A DNA stretch of 64,000 bases from DATAGF01 sp963834875 (GCA_963834875.1 CAWIDG010000033.1:1-64000), one strand, 5' to 3'. Counted from the first letter of the stretch, positions 48,470 through 61,133 are shown. Program-made: numbers and translations. Notes: generated from the letters alone by a model not told the origin.

Positions 48470-50340
48470 GTGTCCCGACCGACTCTCTCTCGCCGTCAAG
48501 CTGTCGCGGCCCTCGCGGCCAGCGCCGCGCTCCCCTTTCTTCCAGGCTGCGCATCGACGACGCCTGGCCCGGACGCCGATGGCGCGGAGGCGCAGGTGAC
48601 CCGACTGCTCGAGGACATCGCCGAGAACCTGTTGCGGCTCTTCCCGGAAGGTGCGACCACGCTCGGCATTGATCAAGGTGAGCGCAAGGATCTCCGTTCC
48701 CGGCTCGGCGACCGATCGGCCGCCGGACAGGACCGCATTGCCGCCACGATTCGCGCGGATCTCGCCCGGCTCAATGCGATCGACGCGTCGAACCTTTCTT
48801 ACGGGACGCGCACCAGTATCGCGGTGGTGAAGAGCGCCTACGACGTCGCGCTCGACGGTTTCGCGCTGCCGTACGGCGACGTGGCTGTCGGCGGCTGGCG
48901 CAACTCGCCCTACGTCGTCATTCAGAACGTCGGCGCGTATCTCGACATCCCGCGATTCCTCGACGCCGAGCACCAGATACGAGACGCGGCGGATGCCGAC
49001 GCGTACCTCGCGCGCCTGGAGTCGTATCCGGCGCAGCTCGACGGCGAGCTGGGCCGCATCCAGGCGGCGCGCGCCAAGGGACTCGTGCCGCCGGCGATTC
49101 TTCTCGACAAGGCGCTGACACAGCTCGAAGCGTCGGCGAAGGGCGCGCGCCTCGGCGGCTCGCTCGTCGAGTCGATCGAGCGGCGGACGAAAGACATCCC
49201 CGGCAACTGGGCGGCGCGCGCACGATCGATTGCGGCACAAGCGGTCGCTCCTGCGCTCGATCGTCAGATCGCCGAGCTCCGGGCCGAGCGCGCGTTGGCA
49301 ACGAACGATGCCGGCATGTGGGCAAGGCCGCAGGGCGACGAGTACTACCGCTGGGCCCTGCGCGCGGCGACGACCACGACACTCACGCCAGACGAGGTTC
49401 ATCAGCTGGGATTCGAAGAGCTGAAGACGCTTCACGCCGAGATGGACGGCATCCTGAAAGGGCTCGACTACACGCGCGGCACGGTCGGCGAGCGGATGGC
49501 GGCGCTCGGCGACGACCCGCGCTTCCAGTATCCGGACAACGACGCCGGACGCGCCGAGATCCTCGCCGAGATCCAGAAGCGCCTCGAGTGGGTCCGCGCC
49601 CAGATGCCTCGCGCGTTCAACACGCTCGTGCCGCGGCAACGTGGAAGTGCGGCGGCTGCCTCCCGAGGAGGAGCCTGGCGCGCCAGGCGCATACGGCGGC
49701 AGCGGCTCAATCGACGGTACCATTCCGGGCAAGTTCTGGATCAATCTGAGGACGACGAAGCTGCACAACAGGTTCAGCCTGCCGACGCTTGCCTTCCACG
49801 AATCGATTCCGGGACACGTGTGGCAGCAGGAGTACACGCACAAGCTGCCGCTCGTCCGCACGCTCCTGTCGTTCAACTCGTACTCGGAAGGCTGGGCGCT
49901 CTATGCCGAGCAGCTCGCGGCCGAGCTTGGCGCGTATGAAGGCAATCCGGTCGGGCGTCTTGGATATCTCCAGGCGATTGCCTTCCGCGCCTGCCGGCTC
50001 GTCGTCGACACCGGTCTCCACGCGAAGCGCTGGACGCGCGAGCAGGCGATCAAATGGTTCCGAGAGAACACCGGCAACGGTCTCGACGAAGTGACCAGCG
50101 AGATCGATCGCTACTGCTCGTGGCCCGGCCAGGCGTGCGGATACAAGATCGGCCACAGCGAGATCAATCGTCAGCGCCAGCGCGCCACATCCGCGCTCGC
50201 GACCAGGTTTGATCTGAAGGCGTTCAACGACACCGTGGTGGGCGGTGGCAACGTGCCGCTCGACGTGCTGGCGATGAACGTGGACGAGTATCTCGGGCGA
50301 TACATGCGGCTGTTCTCGTTTCCCAACGAACGCCGACTGA
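48470..50340 (+). CDS. DUF885 lipoprotein, putative metallopeptidase-like (one frameshift)
   Basis: It starts with GTG at 48470. LSRRQAVAALAASAALPFLP plus GCAS combines a twin-Arg and a lipobox. About 610 residues follow: RLLEDIAENLLRLFPEGATT, NSPYVVIQNVGAYLDIPRFL and GLDYTRGTVGERMAALGDDP. After an indel near 49640 it continues IPGKFWINLRTTKLHNRFSL, LAFHESIPGHVWQQEYTHKL (HExxxGH-like motif) and SEGWALYAEQLAAELGAYEG. This is the DUF885 family, related to M32/M3-type metallopeptidases. The natural end is near VLAMNVDEYLG at about 50300. No stop is seen there, and the frame runs into the next gene. A TGA at 50338-50340 in another frame may be the true stop. Confidence 0.85.
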
Positions 50341-53300
50341 GCGGCGGCGTCGAGCTTCTCAGCATCGAGCTCCTCGAAGAACACGCCAGACGCCTCGCCG
50401 CGCTGCTGTCCATCACGCCGCGCGGCGGCAACGGACGCGCGCATCTGCGCCAGCTCGCGGCCACATGCGCGCGCTGCGGCAGGTCTACACCGCGCTCGCC
50501 GAGGACGCGCACCGCGAGGCGATGACGCCGGCGGCCGAATGGCTGCTCGACAACTTCCACATCGTCTCGTCCGCGGCGCGCGACATTCAGCACGACCTGC
50601 CCCGCCCGTTCTTCCGCCGGCTGCCCCGCATCGTCTCCGACGAGTACGCCGGCGCGCCCCGCATCTACGCGCTGGCGCTCGAGCTGATCGGCTCGAGCGC
50701 CGGCCGGCTGGATGCGCAGCGTCTGCAGCGTTTCATCAGCGCATTCCAGTCCGTCACGCCGTTGACGATGGGAGAACTGTGGGCGTGGCCGAGCGTCCTG
50801 AAGCTGGCGCTCCTGGACCATTTGCGCGCGCGCGGCGATGTGCTGGCGAGCACGCGCGCGCACCGGCTGGCGGCCGAGCGGCTGTTCGCCTCGGTCGAGG
50901 CGTCGCCGGACGGCGAGTGGCCATGGCCGGCCGAGATTCACCATGCGTTCGTCACGCGCCTGCTCCAGCGCGCGCGGGCGCTCGGCGCGACGGCGTCGCG
51001 GCTGCACGATCGGCTCGCGGCGGCGCTCGAGGCGCGCGGCGAAACGATCGAGGACGCCATTCGCGCCAGCGGACAGCACGAGGCGGCCGAGCAGGCGACG
51101 GTGGCCAACCTGATCACGAGCCTGCGGCTGATCGGCACGTTCGACTGGAGCGAGTTCTTCGAGAGCGTGAGCCTGGTCGAGCAGGTGCTGCAGCGCGATC
51201 CGGCCGCGGTGTACAGCCGGATGGATTTCCGCAGCCGCGACAGCTACCGCCACGTCATCGAGGAGCTGGCGGCGCCGACCGGCGAGGCGCAGCAGCTGCT
51301 GGCGCTCAAGGTGGTCGAACGCGCGCGGCAGGCGTATCTGGCGTCACCTGATTCTCGTGCGGCGCACGTCGGGCTATCACTTGATCGGCGACGGCCGCCG
51401 ATCGCTCGAGCAGAGCATCGGGTGGCGCCCGAACCTCCGGCAGCGCGTCGAGGCGCTACACCTTCGCGCTCGCGACTCCCGGCTATCTCGGCTTCGTCGC
51501 CGGCCGGAACCGGCGTGTTGATCGGTCTGGCCGTCGCCTATGCGATGCGACACGGCTGGAGCGGTGTCTCGCTCGTCGCGTCTGGCGCTGCTCGTGGCGC
51601 GTGCCGGCCAGCGAAGTCATCGATCCAGCTGCTGCAGCGGCTGATTACCTACCTGGTCCCGCCCACGCCGTCTCCCGCGGCTGGAACTGACGGCCGTCCC
51701 GGAGTCGGCACGGACGATGGTGATCGTGCCGACGCTCTTCGACAGCGTCGAGCGCGTGCAGGACCTGATCGAGCATCTCGAGGTGCAGGCGCTCGGCAAT
51801 CTGGACCCGCACGTGCACTTCGCGCTGCTCAGCGACTTTCTCGACGCGCCGACCGAGACGCTGCCGCGACGACGCCGCCGTGCTCGAGGCCGCGCGCGCG
51901 GGCATCGCGGCGCTCAACGCGAAGCACGCCGGCGGCGGCGCCGATCGGTTCTTCCTGTTCCATCGCCTGCGGCAGTGGAACGCGCGCGAAGGGCTGTGGA
52001 TGGGCTGGGAGCGCAAGCGCGGCAAGATCGAAGAGTTCAACCGCCTGCTTCGCGGCGCGGCCGACACGAGCTTCGCGGTGACGGTCGGCGATCTCTCGAT
52101 CCTGCCGTCGGTCAAGTACTGCATCACGCTCGACAGCGACACGCGGCTTCCACGCGGCGTGGCGCGCGAGCTCGATCGGCATCATCACGCACCCGCTCAA
52201 CCAGCCGACGCTTCGATCCGCGGGTCGGACGCGTGACCGAGGGCTACGGCATTCTGCAGCCGCGCATCAGCGTGACGTTCACGAGCGCGGCCGGGTCGCT
52301 CTTCGCCCGGCTCTACTCCGGCCACACCGGCGTCGATCCGTACACGACGGCCGTCTCTGACGCGTACCAGGATCTGTTCGGCGAGGGCATCTTCACGGGG
52401 AAAGGGCTGTACGACGTCGACGCGTTCACGGCCGCGCTCGAGGACATCGTGCCGGAGAACGCGCTGCTCTCGCACGATCTGTTCGAGGGGCTGCACGCGC
52501 GCGTCGCCCTCGTCTCCGACGTGGAGCTCGTGGACGACTACCCGTCGAGCGTGCTGACGCACGCCCGCCGGCAGCACCGCTGGGTGCGCGGCGACTGGCA
52601 GATTCTGTTCTGGCTCTTCCCGTTCGTGCCGTCACGCCGCGGGCTCAAGCGCAACACGCTGCCGGCGATGGGCCGCTGGAAGATTCTCGACAACCTGCGC
52701 CGCAGCCTCATCGCGCCGACGCTGCTCCTGATGCTCGCGGCGGGCTGGCTGGTCCTGCCGGGCTCGCCGTGGGTGTGGACGCTCGCGGCCGTCGGCGCGG
52801 CCGCCTCCCAGCTCCTGCCGGTCGCCGCCCGGTTCCTGATCGGCCCGGCACGATCGCAGTCGCTGCCGGTCTTCTTCCGCAATCTGCTGCGCGACGCGGT
52901 CACGTCGTTCGCGCAGGTGTTCCTCAGCCTGACGTTGCTCGCGTTTCACGCGTTCGAGGCCGTCCACGCGATCAGCGTCACGCTGACGCGGCTCGTCGTC
53001 ACCCGGCGACGGATGCTCGAATGGGAAACCGCGGCGGCCACTGCCGCCCGCGCGGCCGGACTGACGGGACAGAAGGGACTTCGCCGCTTCATCTCGGAAA
53101 TGATGGCGAGCCCGCTGATCGCGGCCGTCGCGTTCTCCCTGATCCTGATCTGGCGCCGCGAGTCGCTGGCCGTCGCCGCGCCGTTCCTGCTGCTGTGGCT
53201 GAGGTCGCCGGTCGTGGCCTATTGGCTCAGCGTGCCGATGGGCCCGCGCGTGCGGCCGCTCGCAGACGACGAGCGCGCGCGGCTCCGGCTGACGGCACGC

Positions 53301-56300
53301 AAGACGTGGCGCTACTTCGACACGTTCGTCACCGACACGGAACGCTGGCTGCCGCCCGACAACGTGCAGGAGGTCGAGGACGGACTGACGGTCGCGCGGC
53401 GGACGTCGCCGACGAACATCGCCATGACGATGCTGTCGGCCATGGCGGCCCACGATCTCGGCTACCTGTCCACCGACGATCTGGTGCGGCGGCTCGACGC
53501 CACGGTCCGGACGCTCGAAGGGCTCGAGCGCTATCGCGGACACTTTCTCAACTGGTACGACACGGCCACGCTGGCGCCTCTCCACCCGCGCTACGTGTCC
53601 ACCGTGGACAGCGGCAATCTCGCGGCGTCGCTCATCGCGCTCGCGCAGGGTCTCCTCGAGCTCGAAAAGCGTCCGCAGACGATCGACCAGCGGCTCGACG
53701 GGCTGGCCGATGCGGCCGAGGCTCCTGGCCGCCGCGTCCCGCTCGACTGACAACGCCGGCGCCGCCCGCGAGGGCGTCACCGAGATCAACCGCATCGCGC
53801 GACGCGATTCTCGCGGCGTTCGCGGCGACGGCGACGCGACGAAGCCCGGCGCGATCGCCTCGCTGGTCGAGCCGCTGCGGCGCGCCATCGACGCTCGCAC
53901 GCCCGCCGCTTCGGGCGACCCGAGCCGGCGCCGCGATCTCGGACGAATCTGCCGTATGGTCGCCCAGCGCGTGTCGACGTCTCAGGCAGAGCGGCTCGAC
54001 GGACGGTCGGTGTCTGTCGACACGCTGACCGCGCTCGCGCGACGGATCTCGCGTTGGCCGACGGCATGCGCTTCGATTTCCTGTACGACCGGCGGCGCCG
54101 GATCTTCGCCATCGGCTACCGGCTGGCCGACGCCGAGGGCCCGGGACGGCTCGACGCGTCGTTTTACGATTTGCTCGCCTCGGAAGCGCGGCTGGCGAGC
54201 TTCGTCGCCATCGCCAAAGGCGACGTGCCGCAGCATCACTGGTTCCATCTCGGCCGCCTCGTCACGAACGTCGGCGGCCGCGCGACGCTCATGTCGTGGG
54301 GCGGCACGATGTTCGAGTACCTGATGCCGCTGCTCCTCACGCGAACATTCCGCGGCACGCTCCTCGATCAGAGCTGCCGCGCGAGCGTCGAGCGGCAGAT
54401 CGACTACGGCAGGCAGCGCGGCGTGCCGTGGGGACTGTCGGAGTCGGCCTACGCGGTCACCGATCGCGAAGGCACGTATCAGTACCGCGCGTTTGGCGTG
54501 CCCGGGCTGGGCTTGAGACGCGGCCTGTCCAGCGATCTCGTGATCGCGCCGTATGCGACGGCGCTCGCGAGCCTCGTGACGCCGGCCGACGCCGCGGCCA
54601 ACTTCGAGCGGCTGGCTGACGCCGGCGCCGACGGACGCTACGGCTTCTACGAATCGATCGACTACACGCCCGCGCCATCGGGATCGTCGACGCCGCGCCC
54701 GACACCACGCCGCGTCCAACCGTCGTCCGCGCGTTTTTCGCGCATCACCAGGGGATGTCGCTCGTGGCGCTCGCCAACGTCATCGCGGCAGGACCGGTTC
54801 GTCGAGCGCTTCCACGCGGATCCGCGCATCCAGGCGACCGAGCTGCTTCTGCAGGAGCGCGTGCCGCGCGAAGCGATTCTGTCCGAGCCGCGACCGGCGG
54901 AAGCCGAGGCCGCTCCGCCCTCGCTGCCGGTCTTCGCGTCGCGCGAGTTCCGATCGCCGCGAAACCGTCAGCGTGCACACGCAGTTTCTGTCGAATGGCC
55001 GCTATACCGCGGCCATCACCAACGCCGGCGGCGGCTACAGCATGTGGCGCGACATGTCGGTCACGCGCCGCCGCGACGACCCGACGTCCGACGCCGGCGG
55101 CTACTACCTCTACCTTCGCGATCCCTGGACGCAACCAGGTCTGGTCCGCCACGCATCTGCCCGTGTGCCGCGAGCCCGACCGGTTCGACGCGACGTTCGA
55201 TCTCGACAAGGTCACGTTCCGCCGCCGCGACGGCGACCTCGAGACCCAGCTCGAGATCACCGTGTCGTCGGAAGACGACGTGGAGGTGCGGCGGCTGACG
55301 GTGACCAATCGCGGCGCGCAGACGCGCGAGGTCGAGCTGACGAGCTACGCCGAGATCGTGCTGGCACGGCCCGAAGACGACCTCGCGCATCCAGCGTTCG
55401 GCAAGCTGTTCGTCGAGACCGAAGTCGATCCGCAGAGCGCCGGCCTCATCTTCAGCCGCCGTCCGCGCGCGGCCGACGAGTCGCCCATCGTCGCGTTTCA
55501 CGTGCTCGGCATCGACGGCCCGCGCCTGGCGGGCGGCGTGGAGTGGGAAACCGACCGGGCGCGGTTCATCGGCCGTGGGCGGTCGCCGGCCAACCCGGCG
55601 GCGCTCGACGGCCGCGGGCTGTCGGGCACGACCGGCGCCGTGCTCGATCCGATCGGCGCGCTGCGCGAGCGGCTGCGGCTGGCGCCCCGGCGGATCCGCC
55701 CGCGCGACGTTTGCCACCGGCGTGGCCGCCGATCGCGCGTCGGCGCGTGGCCCTCGCGCGCAAGTATCGCGACGGGAGCGCGGCCGCGCGCGCCTTCTCG
55801 ATGGCGTTCACGCACGTGCACGTGACGCTGCAGCATCTCGGCATCAGCGACGACCAGGCCATCCTGTTCGATCGGCTGGCGTCGCGCGTCTTCGGCGAGG
55901 ACCGAGTCGCGCTTCAGTCCGGCGGACCTCGCGGCCAACATCTACGGCCAGCAGAACCTGTGGGGCTTCGGCATCTCCGGCGATCTGCCGATCGTCCTCG
56001 TTCGCGTGTCCGACACCGTCGTCGTTGACGCTGACGCGGCAGGTGCTCACCGCCCAGGAGTACTGGCGCGTCAAGGGCCTGCGCGCCGACGTCGTCATCC
56101 TGAACGAGCACCCGATCGACTACCTCGACGAGATGCAGCAGCTGCTCACGAGCCTTCTGCAGGAGCCGCCATGGAGCAGCTGGGTGGGCAAGCCGGGCGG
56201 CATCCTGCTCGTCCGCGGCGACGGCATGGCCGAGTCGGATCGGCGGCTGTTCGGTGCGGTCGCGCGCGTAGTGCTTCAGGGCGATCTCGGCGAGCTGACG

Positions 56301-58843
56301 CGTGAACTGGATCGGCCGTCGCCGTGGCTGTACGACGATCACGACATTCCGGCGTCGGCCGTGCTCCGGCGGCCCGCTCAGCAGCCGCTCCCGTTCACGC
56401 GCCGCCGCTGGTCATGGAAAACGGCTACGGCGGGTTCACGGCCGACGGCCGCGAGTACGTGGTCGTGCTCGACGGCGACCGCGAGACGCCGCTGCCATGG
56501 TCCAACGTGCTGGCGAACCCGACGTTCGGCACGATCGTGACGCAGCGCCGGCTCGGCGTTCACCTGGGCGGGCAACAGCCGCGAGAACCGGTTGACGCCG
56601 TTCGCCAACGATCCGCTGACCGATCCGACGGGCGAGGCGATCTTCATTCGCGACGACGAGTCCGGCGACGTGTGGGGCGCCACGCCGGCGCCGCTGCCGC
56701 GGCGGCCGGACGGCGGGCGCTGGGTCGTTCGCCACGGCGCCGGCGTGACGCGGTACGAACACGCGATCGACGGTGTGCGAGCAGGAGCTCGCGGTGTTCG
56801 TGGCGTCCGACGATCCCGTCAAGATTCTCGCTGCTGACGCTCACGAACGACTCCGACGCGCCCCGTCGTCTCAGCGTGTTCGGGTACGTCGAGTGGGTGA
56901 TGGGTCCGCCTCGCGCCGGCGAGCGCCGGTTCGTCGTCACCGAGCAGGACGAAGCGACGGGATCGATCCTGGCGCGAAACACCTACAACGCGGAGTTCAG
57001 CCAGGCCGTCTCGCTCTGGCGCGCCACGCGAGACCGCGCGATCGTTCACGTGCGACCGCGCGGAGTTCGTCGGGCGCAACCGGACACTGCAGGCGCCGGC
57101 CGCACTCTTCCGCGACGCGCTCGGCGGGCGGCGTCGGCGCGGCGCTCGATCCGTGCGCCGCGCTGCAACTGTCCGTCACGCTCGCGCCGGGCGAGTCGCG
57201 TCAGCTCGCGTTCGTGCTGGGACAGGGACGCGACCGCGCGCATGCGCTCGAGCTGGCGACGCGGTTTGCGACGGTCGAGCAGGCGAACGCGGTGCTCGCC
57301 GCCGCCGAACGCACGTGGGACGAGGTGCTTGGCGCGGTCCAGGTCCGGACCCCGGACGACTCGTTCGATCTGATCGTCAACCGCTGGCTGCTCTATCAGA
57401 CGATCGCGCTGCCGCGTCTGGGCGCGAAGCGGACCTTATCAGCCCGGCGGCGCGTTCGGGTTTCGCGATCAGCTCCAGGACGTGCTCGCGCTCCTCTACG
57501 TCCGGCCGGACCTCTGCCGCGCGCACCTCGTGTACGCCGCGTCGCGGCAGTTCGTCGAAGGCGACGTGCAGCACTGGTGGCATCCGCCGAGCGGCCGCGG
57601 AACCCGCACCCGCTGCTCGGACGATCTGCTGTGGCTTCCCGTACGTCATCGCCAACTACGTCTCGGCGACCGGCGACGACACGGTGCTCGACGAGAGCGT
57701 GCCATTCCTCGAGGCGCCGCTGCTCGAGCCCGGCCAGGCGGAGGCGTATCTCCTGCCGCGCGTGTCGTCCGAAACGGCGACGGTCTTCGAGCACGCCGTG
57801 CGCGCGATCGCGCACGCGTCGAAGTATGGCGCGCATGGGCTGCCGCTGATCGGTTCCGGCGACTGGAACGACGGCATGAACCGCGTCGGCCACGAGGGCC
57901 GGGGCGAGAGCGTGTGGCTCGGCTGGTTCCTCGTCACCGTGCTGAACGAGTTCGCGCCCGTCTGCGAGCGCCGCGGCCGCGCCGACCTCGCGCGCCAGTA
58001 CCGTGACGAGGCGCGGTGGCTCGGCGGCATGCTCGAGCTCGCGTGGGACGGCGACTGGTACCGCCGCGCGTACTTCGACGACGGCACGCCGCTGGGATCG
58101 GTGTTGAACGAGGAGTGCAGGCTCGATTCGCTGACGCAGTCGTGGGCCGTGATTTCCGGAGCGGCCGAGCGGCGGCGCGCCGATCGCGCGATGAACGCCG
58201 TGCGCGCGAATCTCGTGCGGCGCGACGCGCGCATCGTCCTGCTGCTCACGCCGCCGTTCGACCGGATGCCGCACGACCCCGGCTACATCAAAGGTTATCT
58301 GCCGGGCATCCGCGAGAACGGTGGCCAGTACACCCACGCCGCCATCTGGACGGTGGTCGCGCTCGCGCGCCTCGGCCGCGGCGACGAGGCGATGGAGCTG
58401 TTCCATCTGATCAACCCGATCAACCACATGCGCAACGCCGAGGATGCCGAGCGTTACCGCGCCGAGCCGTACGTGGTCGCCGCCGACGTCTATGCGCATC
58501 CGCAGCACATCGGCCGCGGCGGATGGACGTGGTACACCGGCTCGGCGGGATGGATGTATCAGGCGGCCGTGCGGGCAATCCTCGGGCTGGAACGGCGAGG
58601 GCGGACGATCAGCATCAATCCCTGCATCCCGTCGGTGTGGACGGAGTTCACGCTGGACTGGACGATCGGCGACACGCACTATCACTTCGTCATCGCGAAT
58701 CCGCAGCACTGGTCACGCGGCATTGGTGCCGCCGAACTGGACGGCGTGGCCGTCGATCCCGGCGCGATTCCGTTGCACGAGGACGGCGGCCGGCACGAGG
58801 TGCAGGTCGTGATGGGCAGCGGCGTCGAGAAAGTGCCGGGTGA
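50304..58843 (+). CDS. ndvB: NdvB-type cyclic beta-1,2-glucan synthase (GT84 + glycoamylase-like + GH94), about a dozen frameshifts
   Basis: The joined frames give about 2,850 residues, the normal size of NdvB. The N-terminus (LEEHARRLAALLSI; AEWLLDNFHIVSSAARDIQH) is the family start. The GT84 domain has YCITLDSDTRLPRG (near residue 608) and RQHRWVRGDWQILFWLFPFV (near 758), followed by several membrane helices. A glycoamylase-like domain lies at 54.05-54.67 kb (GYRLADAEGPGRLDASFYDL; ESAYAVTDREGTYQYRAFGV). The GH94 part has MENGYGGFTADGREYVVVLD and IGSGDWNDGMNRVGHEGRGE, whose Asp is the family general acid. It ends HWSRGIGAAELDGVAVDPGA. The enzyme builds and trims cyclic or linear beta-1,2-glucan for the periplasm. 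The stop is probably TGA at 58841-58843 inside the following hairpin. Confidence 0.9.
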
Positions 58844-58878
58844 CTTTGACGAAAATCGAAAAAGTCACGGGCCACTTT
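58830..58878 (+). terminator. Hairpin terminator, fourth (degenerate) copy
   Basis: AAAGTGCCGGGTGACTTT (58830-58846) pairs imperfectly with AAAGTCACGGGCCACTTTT (58861-58879). It has the same outer stem type as the 26162 copy, with a missing G. It overlaps the end of the glucan synthase gene. Confidence 0.75.
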
Positions 58879-58897
58879 TGGCTCAGAATACCTCCCC

Positions 58898-59479
58898 ATG
58901 CGCACGGCCGGCCTGCCTGTCTTCGCCTTGCTCGTGACCGTGTCCGCCAGCTGTCAGCGCACGCCGGATCCGGCCCCGGCACCGACCGCGTCGCCATATC
59001 GCGCGACGGCGACGGTCCGCGACATCATGCAGTCCGTTGTCGCGCCCAGCGCGCAGGGGCTCTGGGAGGCCGTCGGCACGATCTCGAACGCAAAGGGGAC
59101 GGTCAACCTCGAGCCGCGGACCGACGCCGAGTGGGCTGCCGTCAGACGGCACGCGATTGCCCTCGTCGAGTCCGCAAATCTGCTGATCGTTCCGGGCCGA
59201 CGCATCGCGCCGGCGGACGCCAGCACACTCCGGGCTGACGAGGCCGACCCAGGCGCCGAACTGCCTCCGGCGGAGATCGAGAAGCGCGTCCTGGCCAACT
59301 GGCCCGCCTGGACCGCGATGGCGCACGCGCTGCACGACTCGGCCCTGACGATCCTGAAGACGGTCGAACAGAAGGACGCGCGCGGCCTCGAAACCACCGG
59401 CAGCGATCTGGATGGCGTGTGCGAGAGCTGCCACCTGACGTTCTGGTATCCGCCGCCGGCCGCCGCACCGGCGAAATAG
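58898..59479 (+). CDS. Lipoprotein with one c-type haem site (cytochrome c'-like)
   Basis: An intact 193-residue protein. MRTAGLPVFALLVTVSASC is a lipoprotein signal with Cys19. The body is helical (TATVRDIMQSVVAPSAQGLW; WTAMAHALHDSALTILKTVE). GVCESCHLTFWYPP holds the CxxCH haem site close to the C-terminus, as in cytochrome c'-type four-helix proteins. It is probably a periplasmic electron carrier. It starts about 20 nt after the hairpin behind the glucan synthase, so it is a new transcription unit. Confidence 0.82.
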   Translation: MRTAGLPVFALLVTVSASCQRTPDPAPAPTASPYRATATVRDIMQSVVAPSAQGLWEAVGTISNAKGTVNLEPRTDAEWAAVRRHAIALVESANLLIVPGRRIAPADASTLRADEADPGAELPPAEIEKRVLANWPAWTAMAHALHDSALTILKTVEQKDARGLETTGSDLDGVCESCHLTFWYPPPAAAPAK

Positions 59480-59557
59480 CCCGGCGTGCGATTTGACCCG
59501 CGCCCAGACGGAGCGCATAATCCGCAGCCAATCGTTAGATCCAGACGAGCCCTGTCG

Positions 59558-60298
59558 ATGCGACGCGCCGCCGTCCTGCTCGGCCTGTTGTCCCTCGTCA
59601 CGCCTGCGCTGATTGCCCAGGGGATGCCCGGACCTCCGCCGGCCGCTCCACCAGGCATTTCTGGATTCTGGGAACTCTCGTTCGACAGCCGGAAAGTGCC
59701 GCAGGCGAACCTGTTGCCGGCAGTCACCCGCGCACGGATCGATGCGCGTGCGAAGGCGGACGCGCACGCCATCCGTTGGTGCAACCTTCTCGGGATGCCC
59801 TTCCTGATGGATTCGGGACGGCCGCTCGATATCCGCGTCGGGTCGACGGCGGTGATCCTGGTGCCTGAGAATTCCTCCGCGCCGCGGTATCTCTACCTGA
59901 ACCGGACGACCCACATCAGCAACGACATTTTCGATCCCTCGACCAACGGCGACTCAATCGCGCGCTGGGAAGGGGACACGCTCGTGGTCGACACGGTCGG
60001 ATTCCACGGCGAGCGCGGAGTTACGACGATCCCGGGCGGCGGCTATCGAACCGAGACATCGCGTCTCGCCGAACGGTACCGGTTGCTCAAGGACGGCGCC
60101 GTGCTGTCGGTGACGTTTACCTGGACCGATCCGAAGGTATTTCGCACGCCGCACACGTACGAGTTTCGCTACAACCGGCTGCCCGCGAGCTACGAGGCGC
60201 GGACGTGGGCGCCATGCGATCCCTATGACGCCGATCGGGCGGCGTTTCTCGAAGGCCCCAAGGCCGGAGCGCCGAAGCCGGCGCCGCCCGCTCGCTGA
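59558..60298 (+). CDS. Secreted protein of unknown function, family A copy 1
   Basis: The ATG at 59558 gives a signal peptide (MRRAAVLLGLLSLVTPALIA). The intact roughly 246-residue body has ISGFWELSFDSRKVPQANLL, NDIFDPSTNGDSIARWEGDT, LVVDTVGFHGERGVTTIPGG and SVTFTWTDPKVFRTPHTYEF. It is paralogous to the next gene (same GDTLVVDTVG, TWTDPKVF/IY and PHTYE blocks). It looks like a beta-barrel or lipocalin-like secreted domain, widespread in Acidobacteria, with no known function. Confidence 0.75.
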   Translation: MRRAAVLLGLLSLVTPALIAQGMPGPPPAAPPGISGFWELSFDSRKVPQANLLPAVTRARIDARAKADAHAIRWCNLLGMPFLMDSGRPLDIRVGSTAVILVPENSSAPRYLYLNRTTHISNDIFDPSTNGDSIARWEGDTLVVDTVGFHGERGVTTIPGGGYRTETSRLAERYRLLKDGAVLSVTFTWTDPKVFRTPHTYEFRYNRLPASYEARTWAPCDPYDADRAAFLEGPKAGAPKPAPPAR

Positions 60299-60319
60299 CA
60301 GGCGACGAAAGAGCTGATC

Positions 60320-61124
60320 ATGACCCAGGCGATTCGACTGGTGGGAGTGATGGCGCTCGTCGCGGGCGCCACTATCGCCATTCCAGCCCAGCAGCCGGAC
60401 AATGCGGCACCCAATCGGCGCCTCGAGGGCGATTGGGTCCGTATCGATGTTGACGGCTCGGGCAGTTTTGGCGGACTGACCAGCAAGTTCACGCCCGCCG
60501 TGCTCACGCCCGAAGCGGCGGCTCGGGGGAGAGCGGGCGGTGGCGGGCGAGGTGGCGCAGCACGCGGCGGCGCGCCGCCAAGCACGACCGGCCAACCGAA
60601 TCCGGTCGGCGTGCCATACATCGCCGTGCGCGATGCCCTGCTCGAATCCCGCGGGGCGCGGAAACGGCGCGCTGCTGCTCAATCCCGACTCGGGAGGCGT
60701 TCACTTCATCGAGCAGAAGGACGAGATCATCTTCGCCGGCGAACGCGGCGGCGTGCGTCACATCTACATGGACGGCCGGCCGCATCCGACGCACTGGGCG
60801 CCGACGCCGGCCGGACATTCCGTCGGACGTTACGAAGGCGACGCGCTCGTCGTCGAGACCGTCGGGATGACGGCCGGCACCGTCGTGGCCGGTGGCATGC
60901 GGACGCCGGAGACGAAGCTCACGGAGCGTTTCGAAGTGTCAGCCGATGGCCGCCGCCTGACGATTACCTACACGTGGGACGACCCGAAGATCTATCAGCG
61001 GCCGCACACGTATCAGATCTTCATGGAGCGCCTGCCGGTGGGAAGCTATGCCCTCGAGGAATGGTGTGACGCGAGCGATCCGATCGAACAGCAATCCATC
61101 GTGCCGCCGAAGCAGTTGGAGTAG
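60320..61124 (+). CDS. Secreted protein of unknown function, family A copy 2 (one frameshift)
   Basis: It starts at 60320 (MTQAIRLVGVMALVAGATIA, signal). A Gly/Arg-rich linker (GRAGGGGRGGAARGG) is followed by PVGVPYIAV, where an indel near 60640 changes frame. Then come GALLLNPDSGGVHFIEQKDE, SVGRYEGDALVVETVGMTAG, TERFEVSADGRRLTITYTWD and RPHTYQIFMERLPVGSYALE. It ends VPPKQLE. It shares its core with copy 1 and lies 21 nt after it, so a tandem duplication is likely. Confidence 0.75.
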
Positions 61125-61133
61125 GAGGATCAC

